From the NCBI GenBank assembly GCA_934487205.1, contig CAKSRS010000001.1:89623-153622 (forward strand): a stretch of DNA of 64,000 bases. Reading direction: 5' to 3'. Under the pieces are notes generated by a model, which worked only from the letters and a program-made list of their open reading frames with translations, had not been told where the DNA came from and ran no database searches. The translations under genes were made by a program, and so were the position numbers. This stretch comes from an uncultured Clostridia bacterium (GTDB taxonomy: Bacteria; Bacillota; Clostridia; UBA1381). Positions 28,022-36,624 of the stretch are shown here, piece by piece; the stretch's first letter is position 1; the number at the start of each line of letters is the position of its first letter.

Positions 28022-28037
28022 TGTTTCACGTGAAACA
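28022..28037. promoter_or_regulatory. parS: Perfect parS site
   Basis: TGTTTCACGTGAAACA, the exact 16-bp consensus palindrome bound by Spo0J/ParB, lying between the first and second germination genes and starting at the base after the gerAA stop. parB is 2.6 kb away. Confidence 0.97.
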
Positions 28038-28069
28038 ACGCATAACAATTGCAAAAGGAGGCGGCATTT

Positions 28070-29155
28070 ATGGATAACTCCATGCAGCTCAACCAAAAAC
28101 AGCTGACTCTCGTCGTCGCAAACCTTCTTGCGGTAAAAATGATATTCGCATTCCCGCGGTATCTTTTCGGCACAAGCGGCAACGCGGCGTGGATTCAGGC
28201 ATTATATATGACCGCAATTGCCTATATTTTTCTTGAATTATCGTTGTTTTTATACCGTTTTACCGGGCGAAAAAGCGTAATTCAGCTTGCCGAAAGCATA
28301 GGCGGTATTCCGTTTAAAATAGTCGCATCCCTCGCCGTTGCGGCAATTTTTGCGACAAGTCTCGGCACGGAAGTCCGCGTTTTTGCCGAATCGGTAAAGC
28401 TTGTGCTGCTTCCAAAATCGAAAATAGAATACGTGATGCTGCTTTTTGGTTTGACGGTCGCCGTCGGAAGTTTAAGCGGATTTTGCGCCCTCAGCACAAT
28501 TAACGCAATATTTTTTCCGTTTTGCCTGTTTTTCCTGGTGATAATGTCCACCGCACTGATTCAAAATTTTGACGTTAACAACATTTTTCCGATATTCGGA
28601 ACCGGCGTAAAACAAATATTTGTCGGAGGTTTGTCCGATTTATGCTGTTTTTCCGACCTTCTCGCGCTAAATATTCTTGCACCTTACTGCGAGGACATCA
28701 ATATGGTTCGAAAAAGCGGCAGAAAGGCAATCGGCATTGCCGGCGCAGTGATAACACTGCTCTGCCTGGTTTACGGGCTGATTTATCCGTATCCGTACAC
28801 ATCGGAATTTCTGCTCACAGCCTACCAGCTGTCGCGAATGGTGCGTGCCGGGGAATATTTTCAGCGATTTGAGGCGCTTTTCGAGTTTGTATGGTCGATA
28901 ACGCAGCTGTTGTACTCGTCAATGTACATCTGCCTTATTTGCGACGTTCTCAGCTCCGCCTTTAAACTTCACGACAAAAAAGCGACAATTCCATGCATAA
29001 TCGCGATAATATGCTTTATGGCGGCAATGCCGGAATCGGTTGCGGAACTCTTGGAAACCTCGCAGAAAATAAAACGATTTGTTTTCCCCGCAGCATACCT
29101 TCTGCCAATAATAATTCCGCTAATCTATATCATTCCGAGGAGGCGGCGCAAGTGA
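28070..29155 (+). CDS. gerAB: Spore germination receptor subunit B (GerAB-type permease)
   Basis: A 361-residue integral membrane protein with about ten helices, of the amino-acid/polyamine/organocation-like GerB family, which binds the germinant. The start 'MDNSMQLNQKQLTLVV' at 28070 has AAAGGAGG upstream; an earlier in-frame ATG at 28049 overlaps the parS spacer and is not chosen. Motifs: 'NLLAVKMIFAFPRYLFG', 'SVIQLAESIGGIPFKI', 'FGLTVAVGSLSGFC'. It overlaps the next gene by 4 bases. Confidence 0.93.
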   Translation: MDNSMQLNQKQLTLVVANLLAVKMIFAFPRYLFGTSGNAAWIQALYMTAIAYIFLELSLFLYRFTGRKSVIQLAESIGGIPFKIVASLAVAAIFATSLGTEVRVFAESVKLVLLPKSKIEYVMLLFGLTVAVGSLSGFCALSTINAIFFPFCLFFLVIMSTALIQNFDVNNIFPIFGTGVKQIFVGGLSDLCCFSDLLALNILAPYCEDINMVRKSGRKAIGIAGAVITLLCLVYGLIYPYPYTSEFLLTAYQLSRMVRAGEYFQRFEALFEFVWSITQLLYSSMYICLICDVLSSAFKLHDKKATIPCIIAIICFMAAMPESVAELLETSQKIKRFVFPAAYLLPIIIPLIYIIPRRRRK

Positions 29156-30387
29156 AACATAAACTCTTAAAAATGGCTTTGTTGTGCGGTTTACCGCTAA
29201 TTTTAAGCGGCTGTTCCGACGCAATCGAACCCGACACCCTGGGTTATGTCGTCGCCCTCGGCATCGACAAAAACGAGACAATCGAACAGGGTTACAACAT
29301 AACAATTCAGTTTGCCAATCCGTCAAAAATCAGCGGCGGTTCAAGCGAAGAAGGCGGCAAAGGTGGCGGCGACAGCATAGAAAACATCACCGTCACCGCG
29401 CCAGGAATTTACTCCGCCGTGAACATCGCGAACCATATAATAAGTAAGAAATTTGTTTTGTCGCACACAAAAGTAATTGTATTTTCGGAAGAAGTGGCGC
29501 GCGATGGGATAAAAGGGCTGCTCGAAACCATAGGCCGCAGCAGCGATATCCGCCCCAACACATATTTTGCCGTAAGCCGCGGCACGGCGCGCAAATTTCT
29601 CGAATCGGTCAATCCCGAAACCGAGATTAACCCCGTGCGCTACTACACTATGATTTTCGAAAATGACTATTCGGGATTTATCCCGCAAAACATGAGCGCT
29701 GATTTTTATTTTTTCTGTCAAAGTGATGAAAAGTGCTGTGCTATGCCGTTTTGCGCTGTTTCCGGCGCGGAAAATACGCACGAATACACGCACTCGGGAT
29801 ATCAGTACGGCGTCGAGGACTACACTGCCGGGCAAATTCCCTCGGGCAGCGAACAAACGCAAGTCATGGGCATGGGCGTATTTTACGGTGATAAACTGGT
29901 CGGTGAAATGGGCAACATTGAAACGGAAATGTACAACATTTTAACCGGGCAATACACCAACAGCTACGCGGTTTACCGCTACAGCAAATCGCCCGAAAAC
30001 CCCATAACCGTTATCCAAAAGCAAAAGCACCGCCCTAAAATTTCGGTCGACACAAGCGGCGATGTTCCCAAAATCCGCGCAGAAATCTTTATTGAAGGCG
30101 ATTTTGCATCATCAACTCCGCAAATGTCGGTCGAGGATAACCTGAAGGATTTTTCACAGGAGGCAACGCTTGAACTGAAAGCGCAAATCGAGGATTTTCT
30201 GTCGCAAACACAGTCAATCGGCACGGATATTGTGGGATTCGGAAGTTATGCAAAGCGAAATTTTAAGGATATCGGCGCATTTTCCGATTATAAGTGGCAG
30301 GAAAAATACAAAAATGCGCAGATTGATGTCACTGTTAATTTCTCGATTCTGCGCACAGGTCTTGTGGTGAGGAGTGATAAAAAATGA
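29152..30387 (+). CDS. gerAC: Spore germination receptor lipoprotein subunit C
   Basis: A 411-residue lipoprotein. The start is a GTG at 29152 within the end of the permease gene (overlap GTGA), with AGGAGG at 29138. The signal 'LLCGLPLILSGCSDAIEPD' has the lipobox L-S-G-C. The body has the GerAC pattern 'VALGIDKNE', 'NHIISKKFVLSHTKVIVFSE', 'PNTYFAVSRGTA' and a C-terminal domain ending in 'DVTVNFSILRTGLV'. Subunit C anchors the receptor and interacts with GerD in Bacillus. It overlaps the 54-aa gene by 4 bases. Confidence 0.93.
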   Translation: MKHKLLKMALLCGLPLILSGCSDAIEPDTLGYVVALGIDKNETIEQGYNITIQFANPSKISGGSSEEGGKGGGDSIENITVTAPGIYSAVNIANHIISKKFVLSHTKVIVFSEEVARDGIKGLLETIGRSSDIRPNTYFAVSRGTARKFLESVNPETEINPVRYYTMIFENDYSGFIPQNMSADFYFFCQSDEKCCAMPFCAVSGAENTHEYTHSGYQYGVEDYTAGQIPSGSEQTQVMGMGVFYGDKLVGEMGNIETEMYNILTGQYTNSYAVYRYSKSPENPITVIQKQKHRPKISVDTSGDVPKIRAEIFIEGDFASSTPQMSVEDNLKDFSQEATLELKAQIEDFLSQTQSIGTDIVGFGSYAKRNFKDIGAFSDYKWQEKYKNAQIDVTVNFSILRTGLVVRSDKK

Positions 30388-30548
30388 GAGCGTGGCTTGT
30401 TTTTATGATCGTGCTGTTCATCTCGGTACGCACACTGATGTACGGGATATGGGTTGTCCGCAACAAAAACATCGCGGGCGGAATATATGTCTTTTTGCTC
30501 GCATGCGTGGCGCTCGGCATGGCGGCGCGGTACGTTTTTGAATACTGA
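30384..30548 (+). CDS. Small two-helix membrane protein, putative germination D subunit
   Basis: A 54-residue protein starting at an ATGA overlap with the lipoprotein gene and preceded by GAGGAGTGATAAA. It has two hydrophobic segments, 'AWLVFMIVLFISVRTLMYG' and 'IYVFLLACVALGMAARYVF', with a charged turn 'VRNKNIAGG'. Some germinant receptor operons of Bacillales carry a fourth gene for a small two-helix 'D' protein that modulates receptor function. Position, translational coupling and topology fit that role; sequence homology cannot be shown here. Confidence 0.75.
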   Translation: MRAWLVFMIVLFISVRTLMYGIWVVRNKNIAGGIYVFLLACVALGMAARYVFEY

Positions 30549-30549
30549 C

Positions 30550-30578
30550 TTGACAAATCGCGAAAAATGCAATATAAT
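30550..30578 (+). promoter_or_regulatory. Sigma-A promoter of rnpB
   Basis: Consensus TTGACA (30550-30555), 17-base spacer, consensus TATAAT (30573-30578), about 6 bases before the P1 helix. It begins just after the last germination gene. Confidence 0.93.
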
Positions 30579-30583
30579 AAATA

Positions 30584-30918
30584 GTGAGTAAGTCAGACGG
30601 TCGCGGGCGCATAAGGCGCGTGAGGAAAGTCCGGGCTCCGCAGAGCATGAATGCCGGCTAACGACCGGTGGAGGCGACTCCAAGGACAGTGCAACAGAAA
30701 ATAAACGCCGCCGTTTGGCGGTAAGTGTGGAAATGTGAGGTAAGAGCTCACAGGGAAGATGGTAACTGAATTCCCGTGTAAACCCCATTCGGAGCAACAT
30801 CGACTTTGCAGCTAAGCCTGCTCGGCATTGCAAGACTGATGGCATGAACGGAAGGGTAACCTTTCGTCACAGATAGATGACCGTCCGATACAGAACCCGG
30901 CTTACAGACTTGCTCACC
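30584..30918 (+). ncRNA. rnpB: RNase P RNA
   Basis: A ~335-nt RNA, the catalytic part of RNase P that cuts tRNA 5' leaders. Conserved parts seen: GAGGAAAGTCCGGGCTC (P2/P3/CR-I), ACAGAAAA near P10/11, and AGAACCCGGCTTACAG at the 3' side (CR-V). The ends GTGAGTAAGTC and GACTTGCTCAC pair as P1. Own promoter upstream, terminator downstream. The structural class (A type likely) was not computed. Confidence 0.96.
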
Positions 30919-30922
30919 AATT

Positions 30923-30950
30923 AAAAAGGGATATAAAAATCCCTTTTTTA
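30923..30950 (+). terminator. Terminator of rnpB
   Basis: AAAAAGGGA / TCCCTTTTTT hairpin just after P1 of the RNA. Confidence 0.9.
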
Positions 30951-30968
30951 TAACATTTTCCTATCTTA

Positions 30969-31064
30969 AAGGGGCTGCAGAAAAGCTCGCAGACCGCTGA
31001 ATGCATTGATTGTCCTTGCTTTTTTCGGTTTGCTTTATCAACCACCGTTTTTCTGCAGTCCCTT
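30969..31064. repeat. 96-bp inverted-repeat segment (MITE-like)
   Basis: AAGGGGCTGCAGAAAA (30969-30984) and TTTTCTGCAGTCCCTT (31049-31064) are inverted repeats matching at 15 of 16 positions around a 64-base centre with no gene. Just beyond, TGTCCCT is repeated three times (31096-31143). Confidence 0.45.
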
Positions 31065-31131
31065 GTTGTTTTGTCTTATACGGACGCTTTTTTGTGTCCC
31101 TATTTACATATTATGTGTCCCTAATGTGTTT

Positions 31132-31917
31132 TTATATGTCCCTGTTTACAGGTTTTAATGTAATAATCCCGATTTCGGGCGCATTTCCGAAACGCGGAAC
31201 AGGCAAAGTATTGCTGAGTCCGCGGTTAATAATCATAGTCTTGCCGTCAAAATCAACGCGCCCCGCCGTATATTTCGGAAAAAGCATGCGTTTGCCCGAA
31301 ATTATCGCCGACGACGGCGCCAAAACCCCGCCCAAATGCGGAATACGTATCTGTCCGCCGTGCATATGCCCAGATAAAATCAGGTCGTAATCATAATCTT
31401 TAATCTCGTCAAACAAATTCGCGCGGTGGAACAAAAGTATCTTAAATCCGCCGCTTTGCGGCAGCTGCGAAAATGCACGGCGCACATTTTCCGAAATCCG
31501 CCGCGGCAGTTTCGAGAACGGGTCGCACGCGCCGTAAACCGAAATTTTATCACCCCTGCGCACTATTTCCGCACGCGCGTTATCCAAAAATACCGCGCCG
31601 CCGCGCACAAGCTCATCAAAAATTTCACCGCGGTCATGCCGCCATACATCATGATTCCCCGTGATAAAATACACCGGCGCGCACTGCGTAAGCTCATTTA
31701 TAAGCCGCACCGCGCCCTCCGGATATTTCCCGTCATCATGCATGATATCGCCGGTTACGGCAATCATGTCGGGATTTTCGCGCAATATTTCCGCCGCCGC
31801 GCCGATTTTCGGGTGCGAATGTAAATCGGATATGTGCACTATTTTAAATCGGTCAAACCCCGCGGGGATTTTTTCCGACGCAATTTCATACCGTGTTATG
31901 TCAAATAAATTTCTCAT
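31132..31917 (-). CDS. Metallophosphoesterase (YkuE/YaeI-like)
   Basis: A 261-residue calcineurin-like phosphoesterase. Metal-binding motifs in order: 'IVHISDLHSHP' (D-x-H), 'MIAVTGDIMHDD' (G-D), 'VYFITGNHDVW' (G-N-H-D), 'LILSGHMHGGQIRIP' (G-H-x-H-G-G-Q). No signal or membrane segment. The motif spacing resembles YkuE/YaeI-type enzymes, which act on lipid or nucleotide phosphates in other bacteria; the substrate here is unknown. It is divergent from miaB with a shared 112-base promoter gap. Confidence 0.9.
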   Translation of the reverse strand: MRNLFDITRYEIASEKIPAGFDRFKIVHISDLHSHPKIGAAAEILRENPDMIAVTGDIMHDDGKYPEGAVRLINELTQCAPVYFITGNHDVWRHDRGEIFDELVRGGAVFLDNARAEIVRRGDKISVYGACDPFSKLPRRISENVRRAFSQLPQSGGFKILLFHRANLFDEIKDYDYDLILSGHMHGGQIRIPHLGGVLAPSSAIISGKRMLFPKYTAGRVDFDGKTMIINRGLSNTLPVPRFGNAPEIGIITLKPVNRDI

Positions 31918-31970
31918 ATTTCACCTCGCATATTATTGTAGCATTTTTTTAAATAAAAATCAAATAGATA

Positions 31971-31999
31971 TTGTAATTTTCGAAAAAATATGCTATAAT
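31971..31999 (+). promoter_or_regulatory. Promoter of the miaB-ylbF-mutSL-miaA cluster
   Basis: TTGTAA (31971-31976), 17-base spacer and TATAAT (31994-31999) with an extended TG just before it, 31 bases before the miaB start. Confidence 0.8.
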
Positions 32000-32029
32000 T
32001 GTAGTTATCCGAGAAAAATTGGAGGAAAT

Positions 32030-33454
32030 ATGGCAGAATATATCGAAAACGCGGAAAAGCAGCGGCAAAAGGAATATTTATACCGTCTGCAGGAACTAAA
32101 TAACGATTTTTACATGCGCCGCGGCAGAAAACCTCTCGCCAATACCGAGACCTACGGCTGTCAGCAGAATGAGAACGACACCGAGCGTATCCGCGGTATT
32201 TTAAATGAGGCGGGATTCGGCTTTTGCGACAATGCAAACGACGCGGATTTGGTTATCTATAACACATGCGCCGTGCGCGAAAACGCCGAGGACAGAGTCT
32301 ACGGCAGACTCGGCATCTTAAAGCACATCAAGGAAAGCCGCCCCGAACTTAAAATCGGCTTGTGCGGCTGCATGGTTCAACAGGAACATATTGTCGAAAA
32401 AATCAAAAAAATACACAATCATGTCGATTTGATTTTCGGCACGCACGCGCTTTATAAGCTGCCGCAGCTTTTATATGAAGTCTACACCGAGGATAAGCCG
32501 GTTATCGACGCCGAAAACAGCGACGGCGCAATCTGCGAGGATTTGCCGATTATGCGCGAGTCGGACAGCAAGGCGTGGGTCAGCATTATGTACGGCTGCA
32601 ACAATTTCTGCTCATATTGTATCGTTCCGTATGTGCGCGGCAGGGAAAGAAGCCGCCGCCCTGAAAAAATTATCGATGAAATCCGCGGGCTTACTGGCGG
32701 CGGAGTCACCGAAATCTGTCTTTTGGGGCAGAACGTAAATTCCTACGGGAAGGATTTGGCGGACGGCATTGATTTTTCCGACCTTCTGCGAATGGTGAAC
32801 GCCCTGGACGGCGTGAAACGTATACGTTTTATGACTTCGCACCCGAAGGATTTTTCGGACAGGCTCATCGACGCAATGGCGGAATGTGACAAGGTTTGTC
32901 CTCAGTTGCATCTGCCGTTTCAGGCGGGCAGCGACCGCATTCTTGCGCAGATGAACCGCAAGTATACCAAGGCGGAATATCTCGATAAAATCCGCCGTGT
33001 TAAGGAAAGAATACCCAATCTTGCGCTTTCCACCGACGTCATCGTGGGATTTCCCACCGAGACGAACGAGGATTTTGCCGAAACGCTTGACGTTTTGCGC
33101 AAGGTTGAATTTGACACGATTTTCTCGTTCATATACTCGCGGCGCGAAGGAACGCCCGCGGCAAAGCTGGATTTTGTGCTGACCGACGCGGAAATTCACA
33201 AAAATTTTAATGAGCTGCTTGATGTGCAGAACGAAATTTCCCGGCGCAAAAATGACGCATATGTCGGCAGAACATGCACCGTTTTGGTCGACGGCGTGAG
33301 TAAAAATAACCCCGAAATGCTCTCCGGCAGAACCGACACGTCCAAGATTGTCAATTTCAGGGGCGGCGCGGAGCTTGCGGGAAAATATGTTGACGTAAAA
33401 ATAACCGAGGCCCATACATGGAGTCTCAACGGTGAATTAATAAAAGGAGAATAA
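32030..33454 (+). CDS. miaB: tRNA-2-methylthio-N6-dimethylallyladenosine synthase
   Basis: A 474-residue radical-SAM methylthiotransferase that adds a methylthio group to i6A37. The start 'MAEYIENAEKQRQKEYLYRL' has GGAGG 5-6 bases upstream. The first Fe-S cluster ligands are in 'ETYGCQQNENDTE', 'YNTCAVRENAEDR' and 'GLCGCMVQQE'; the radical-SAM triad is C-x3-C-x2-C in 'YGCNNFCSYCIVPY'. The TRAM domain is at the C-terminus. It works after MiaA, which is encoded in the same gene cluster. Confidence 0.97.
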   Translation: MAEYIENAEKQRQKEYLYRLQELNNDFYMRRGRKPLANTETYGCQQNENDTERIRGILNEAGFGFCDNANDADLVIYNTCAVRENAEDRVYGRLGILKHIKESRPELKIGLCGCMVQQEHIVEKIKKIHNHVDLIFGTHALYKLPQLLYEVYTEDKPVIDAENSDGAICEDLPIMRESDSKAWVSIMYGCNNFCSYCIVPYVRGRERSRRPEKIIDEIRGLTGGGVTEICLLGQNVNSYGKDLADGIDFSDLLRMVNALDGVKRIRFMTSHPKDFSDRLIDAMAECDKVCPQLHLPFQAGSDRILAQMNRKYTKAEYLDKIRRVKERIPNLALSTDVIVGFPTETNEDFAETLDVLRKVEFDTIFSFIYSRREGTPAAKLDFVLTDAEIHKNFNELLDVQNEISRRKNDAYVGRTCTVLVDGVSKNNPEMLSGRTDTSKIVNFRGGAELAGKYVDVKITEAHTWSLNGELIKGE

Positions 33455-33458
33455 AAAA

Positions 33459-33836
33459 ATGACTATAGCGGAAAAGGCACACGAACTGGGACAAATGATT
33501 AAAGACAGCGACGAGATGAAGGCTCTGCACGAGGCGGAGGAGGCACAGGCGCACGACGAAGAAGCGCAAAAACTCGTTGCGGAATTTAATTTAAAAAGAA
33601 TGAATCTCGCGCGCGACATGCAGGAAAAAAAGCTGTCGCAGGAGGACGCGATTAAGCAAAATAACGACGCATTTAATGAAATGGTGGCAAAATCGGAAAC
33701 GATTAAAAATTACGTTGAGGCAAAAAAAGCGTTCGATAAGCTTGTAAACGGCGTAAACAGCACCATTAATATTTATATCATGGGCGAGCAGGGCGGCTGC
33801 ACGCATGACTGCCACACCTGCGGCGGCTGTCACTAA
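33459..33836 (+). CDS. YlbF/YmcA-family protein with Cys/His tail
   Basis: A 125-residue helical protein of the YlbF/YmcA family, found beside miaB as in Bacillus (ymcA-ymcB). In Bacillus, YlbF, YmcA and YaaT form a complex that carries [4Fe-4S] clusters and affects RNase Y activity, competence and sporulation. Helices with 'LGQMIKDSDEMKALHEAEEA' and 'AKKAFDKLVNGVNSTINIYI' are typical. The last 14 residues, 'GGCTHDCHTCGGCH', hold four Cys and three His, a likely metal site. It lies 4 bases after miaB. Confidence 0.85.
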   Translation: MTIAEKAHELGQMIKDSDEMKALHEAEEAQAHDEEAQKLVAEFNLKRMNLARDMQEKKLSQEDAIKQNNDAFNEMVAKSETIKNYVEAKKAFDKLVNGVNSTINIYIMGEQGGCTHDCHTCGGCH

Positions 33837-33994
33837 AGATAAAACTTGCGGGGCGCATTGTCCCCGCCGGACGCAGAATCTGCGGCGAAAACAGTCAAAA
33901 ACGTCCGGAATTTACGGAATTTCGGGCGTAATTTATTTTCAGCCGAATTTTTTGCAGACTGCATGAAATTTAACGAACGGGAGCAATTTTAAAA

Positions 33995-36568
33995 ATGGTG
34001 AACAATAAGCTGTCACCTATGATGAGCAGATATTTGCAGACGAAGGAGGAATATCCCGACTGCATTTTGTTCTACCGTCTGGGTGATTTTTACGAAATGT
34101 TTTTTGATGACGCGCTGACCGCGTCGCGTGAGCTGGAACTCACGCTAACGGGCAAAAACTGCGGCATGGAAGAACGCGCGCCGATGTGCGGCGTGCCGTT
34201 TCACAGTGCGTCGGTTTATATTCAGCGGCTTGTTGCCAAGGGTTACAAGGTCGCCGTGTGCGAACAGCTTGAGGACCCCAAAGACTCAAAAGGTCTTGTC
34301 GACCGCGGCGTTATCAAGGTCGTAACCGCCGGCACTCTGACCGACGAAAGCATGCTCGACGACAAAAAGAACAATTATCTCTGCGCTGTTTTCGACGGAG
34401 ACGGTACCGCTCTCGTATTTTGCGATATTTCAACGGGCGAAATTTTCGTAACGCGCACATCTGTCGACAAAGAGGTTTTGAACGAAACCGCGCGCTACGC
34501 CCCGAGCGAAATTATCATGAACGCCGCGGCGGAGCAAATCTTCCGTGACAAAGCCGCCGAAAAAATGACGGCGGATATCTCGGTTTTGGACGACGATTAC
34601 TTTTTGCAGGACTTTGAACTGCTGACGAAACAATTTAAAAAAATGCCGTCGGAACTCGGTCTTACGGACGATATGGCGTGCGCGCTTTCGGCGATGATTC
34701 GCTATCTCGAACATACGCAAAAGGGGCATGTCGCCTATGTCGATTCGCTCAAAGTCTACCGCACGGCGGACTATATGGAACTCGATTATGCCACACGACG
34801 CAATCTTGAAATTACCGAAACAATGCGCGACAGGGCGAAAAAGGGCTCGCTTTTGTGGGTTCTCGACCGCACAAAAACGGCGATGGGAGCGCGGAAATTA
34901 AAGCAGTGGCTCGAAAAACCGCTCGTCAATCCGATTGAAATAAACAAGCGCCTGTACTCGGTCGAAGAATTGGTTAAAAACGTAATGCTGTGCGACGATT
35001 TGGCGGCGGTGCTGTCGGGAATTTACGATATCTCGCGGATTGTCAGTCGTATTTCGCTCAATTCCGCCGTGCCGAAGGATATGGTTTCGCTGAAAATGTC
35101 GCTTTTAAAGCTGCCGGAGCTGGACTATGTTCTGTCGCAGACGAAATCGCCGCTTTTTTCCGAGATGAGCAAAAATTTTGATTTAATGGAAGATATTTCG
35201 GAGCTTTTAGCAAGCGGTCTGAATGATGAAGTCCCGGTAAGTCTCAAAGACGGCGGGGTTATCCGCAGCGGGTACAACGCCGAGCTTGACGAACTGCGCG
35301 ATTTGGAAAAGAACGGAAAAAGCCGTATTTTGGCGTCCGAGGCAGCGGAGCGCGAAAGAACAGGCATAAAAAATCTGAAAATCGGCTACAACAAAGTTTT
35401 CGGATATTATATAGAAGTTACAAACATGAACAAAAATCTCGTGCCGGATAATTATATCCGCAAGCAGACGCTTGTAAACGCCGAGCGTTACATAACGCCC
35501 GAGCTCAAAGAGATGGAGGACAAGATTTTAAGCGCGTCCGAAAGGCTGACGGTGCTTGAAGGTCAGCTTTTCGAGGAAATCCGCGCAAAGGTTGCCGAAA
35601 ATGTCGACCGTTTAAAGCGTGTCTGCGAAGTTGTCGCAGCGGCGGACGTTTTGTGTTCCTTTGCACAGGTCGCGTTTAAGTCGGGTTACACCATGCCCGA
35701 GGTCAGCGGCGGCACGGAATTTATTATAAAGAACGGACGTCACCCGGTTGTGGAAAAAATGCTGCAAAGCGGCATGTTCGTACCGAATGATACCATTATG
35801 GACACGAACGCAAACCGCGAAATTATTATAACCGGCCCCAATATGGCGGGTAAATCTACATATATGCGCCAGGTTGCGCTTATTTCGCTGATGGTTCAGG
35901 TCGGCAGTTTTGTTCCCGCAAGCCATGCGCGCGTGGGCGTGGTAGACAAGATTTTCACACGCGTCGGCGCGTCGGACGATATCGCACAGGGGCAGAGTAC
36001 GTTCATGCTGGAAATGGTCGAGGTTGCGAATATTCTGCATAACGCGACCGATAAATCGCTTGTAATTCTGGACGAAATCGGACGCGGAACGTCCACTTTT
36101 GACGGGCTTTCCATCGCATGGGCGGTCGCGGAATACATGCACGGGAAAATCAAGGCAAAAACTCTTTTTGCCACGCATTATCATGAGCTTACTCAGCTTG
36201 AGGACAGTCTTGACGGCGTTAAAAATTACTCGGTTGCCGTTAAAAAACACGGCGATAATATAACATTTCTGCGCAAAATTGTGCGCGGCGGCACCGATGA
36301 CAGTTTCGGTATCGAAGTCGCGGCGCTTGCCGGTGTTCCAAAATCGGTAATAAAGCGCGCAAAGGAAATTCTGGTCAAGATTGAAAACGGCGATACCGAA
36401 ACCGTATGCACCGAGAAAAAGCCGGAAAAAGAGGACGCGCAAATCGGATTTACCGATAACGCCGCGTCGGAAATTTTCCGCGAGCTTACCGATATGGACG
36501 TTACGACGCTTACGCCGATTGAGGCGCTTAACAAGCTTTACGAATTGTCGAAAAAAGCAAAAAATTGA
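33995..36568 (+). CDS. mutS: DNA mismatch repair protein MutS
   Basis: An 857-residue mismatch-recognition ATPase. The N-terminal mismatch motif is in 'YRLGDFYEMFFDDA' (F-Y-E). The connector, lever and clamp follow, and the ATPase has Walker A 'TGPNMAGKSTYMRQ', 'DELGRGTST'-type Walker B 'VILDEIGRGTSTFDG' and 'FATHYHELTQLE'. The C-terminal HTH region is present. It is 56 bases upstream of mutL, so the two are one transcription unit. Confidence 0.97.
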   Translation: MVNNKLSPMMSRYLQTKEEYPDCILFYRLGDFYEMFFDDALTASRELELTLTGKNCGMEERAPMCGVPFHSASVYIQRLVAKGYKVAVCEQLEDPKDSKGLVDRGVIKVVTAGTLTDESMLDDKKNNYLCAVFDGDGTALVFCDISTGEIFVTRTSVDKEVLNETARYAPSEIIMNAAAEQIFRDKAAEKMTADISVLDDDYFLQDFELLTKQFKKMPSELGLTDDMACALSAMIRYLEHTQKGHVAYVDSLKVYRTADYMELDYATRRNLEITETMRDRAKKGSLLWVLDRTKTAMGARKLKQWLEKPLVNPIEINKRLYSVEELVKNVMLCDDLAAVLSGIYDISRIVSRISLNSAVPKDMVSLKMSLLKLPELDYVLSQTKSPLFSEMSKNFDLMEDISELLASGLNDEVPVSLKDGGVIRSGYNAELDELRDLEKNGKSRILASEAAERERTGIKNLKIGYNKVFGYYIEVTNMNKNLVPDNYIRKQTLVNAERYITPELKEMEDKILSASERLTVLEGQLFEEIRAKVAENVDRLKRVCEVVAAADVLCSFAQVAFKSGYTMPEVSGGTEFIIKNGRHPVVEKMLQSGMFVPNDTIMDTNANREIIITGPNMAGKSTYMRQVALISLMVQVGSFVPASHARVGVVDKIFTRVGASDDIAQGQSTFMLEMVEVANILHNATDKSLVILDEIGRGTSTFDGLSIAWAVAEYMHGKIKAKTLFATHYHELTQLEDSLDGVKNYSVAVKKHGDNITFLRKIVRGGTDDSFGIEVAALAGVPKSVIKRAKEILVKIENGDTETVCTEKKPEKEDAQIGFTDNAASEIFRELTDMDVTTLTPIEALNKLYELSKKAKN

Positions 36569-36624
36569 CACATATTTTCAGACTTAAATTTTGTGCCTTA
36601 CTGCACGGAAAGGAATGATAAAAA

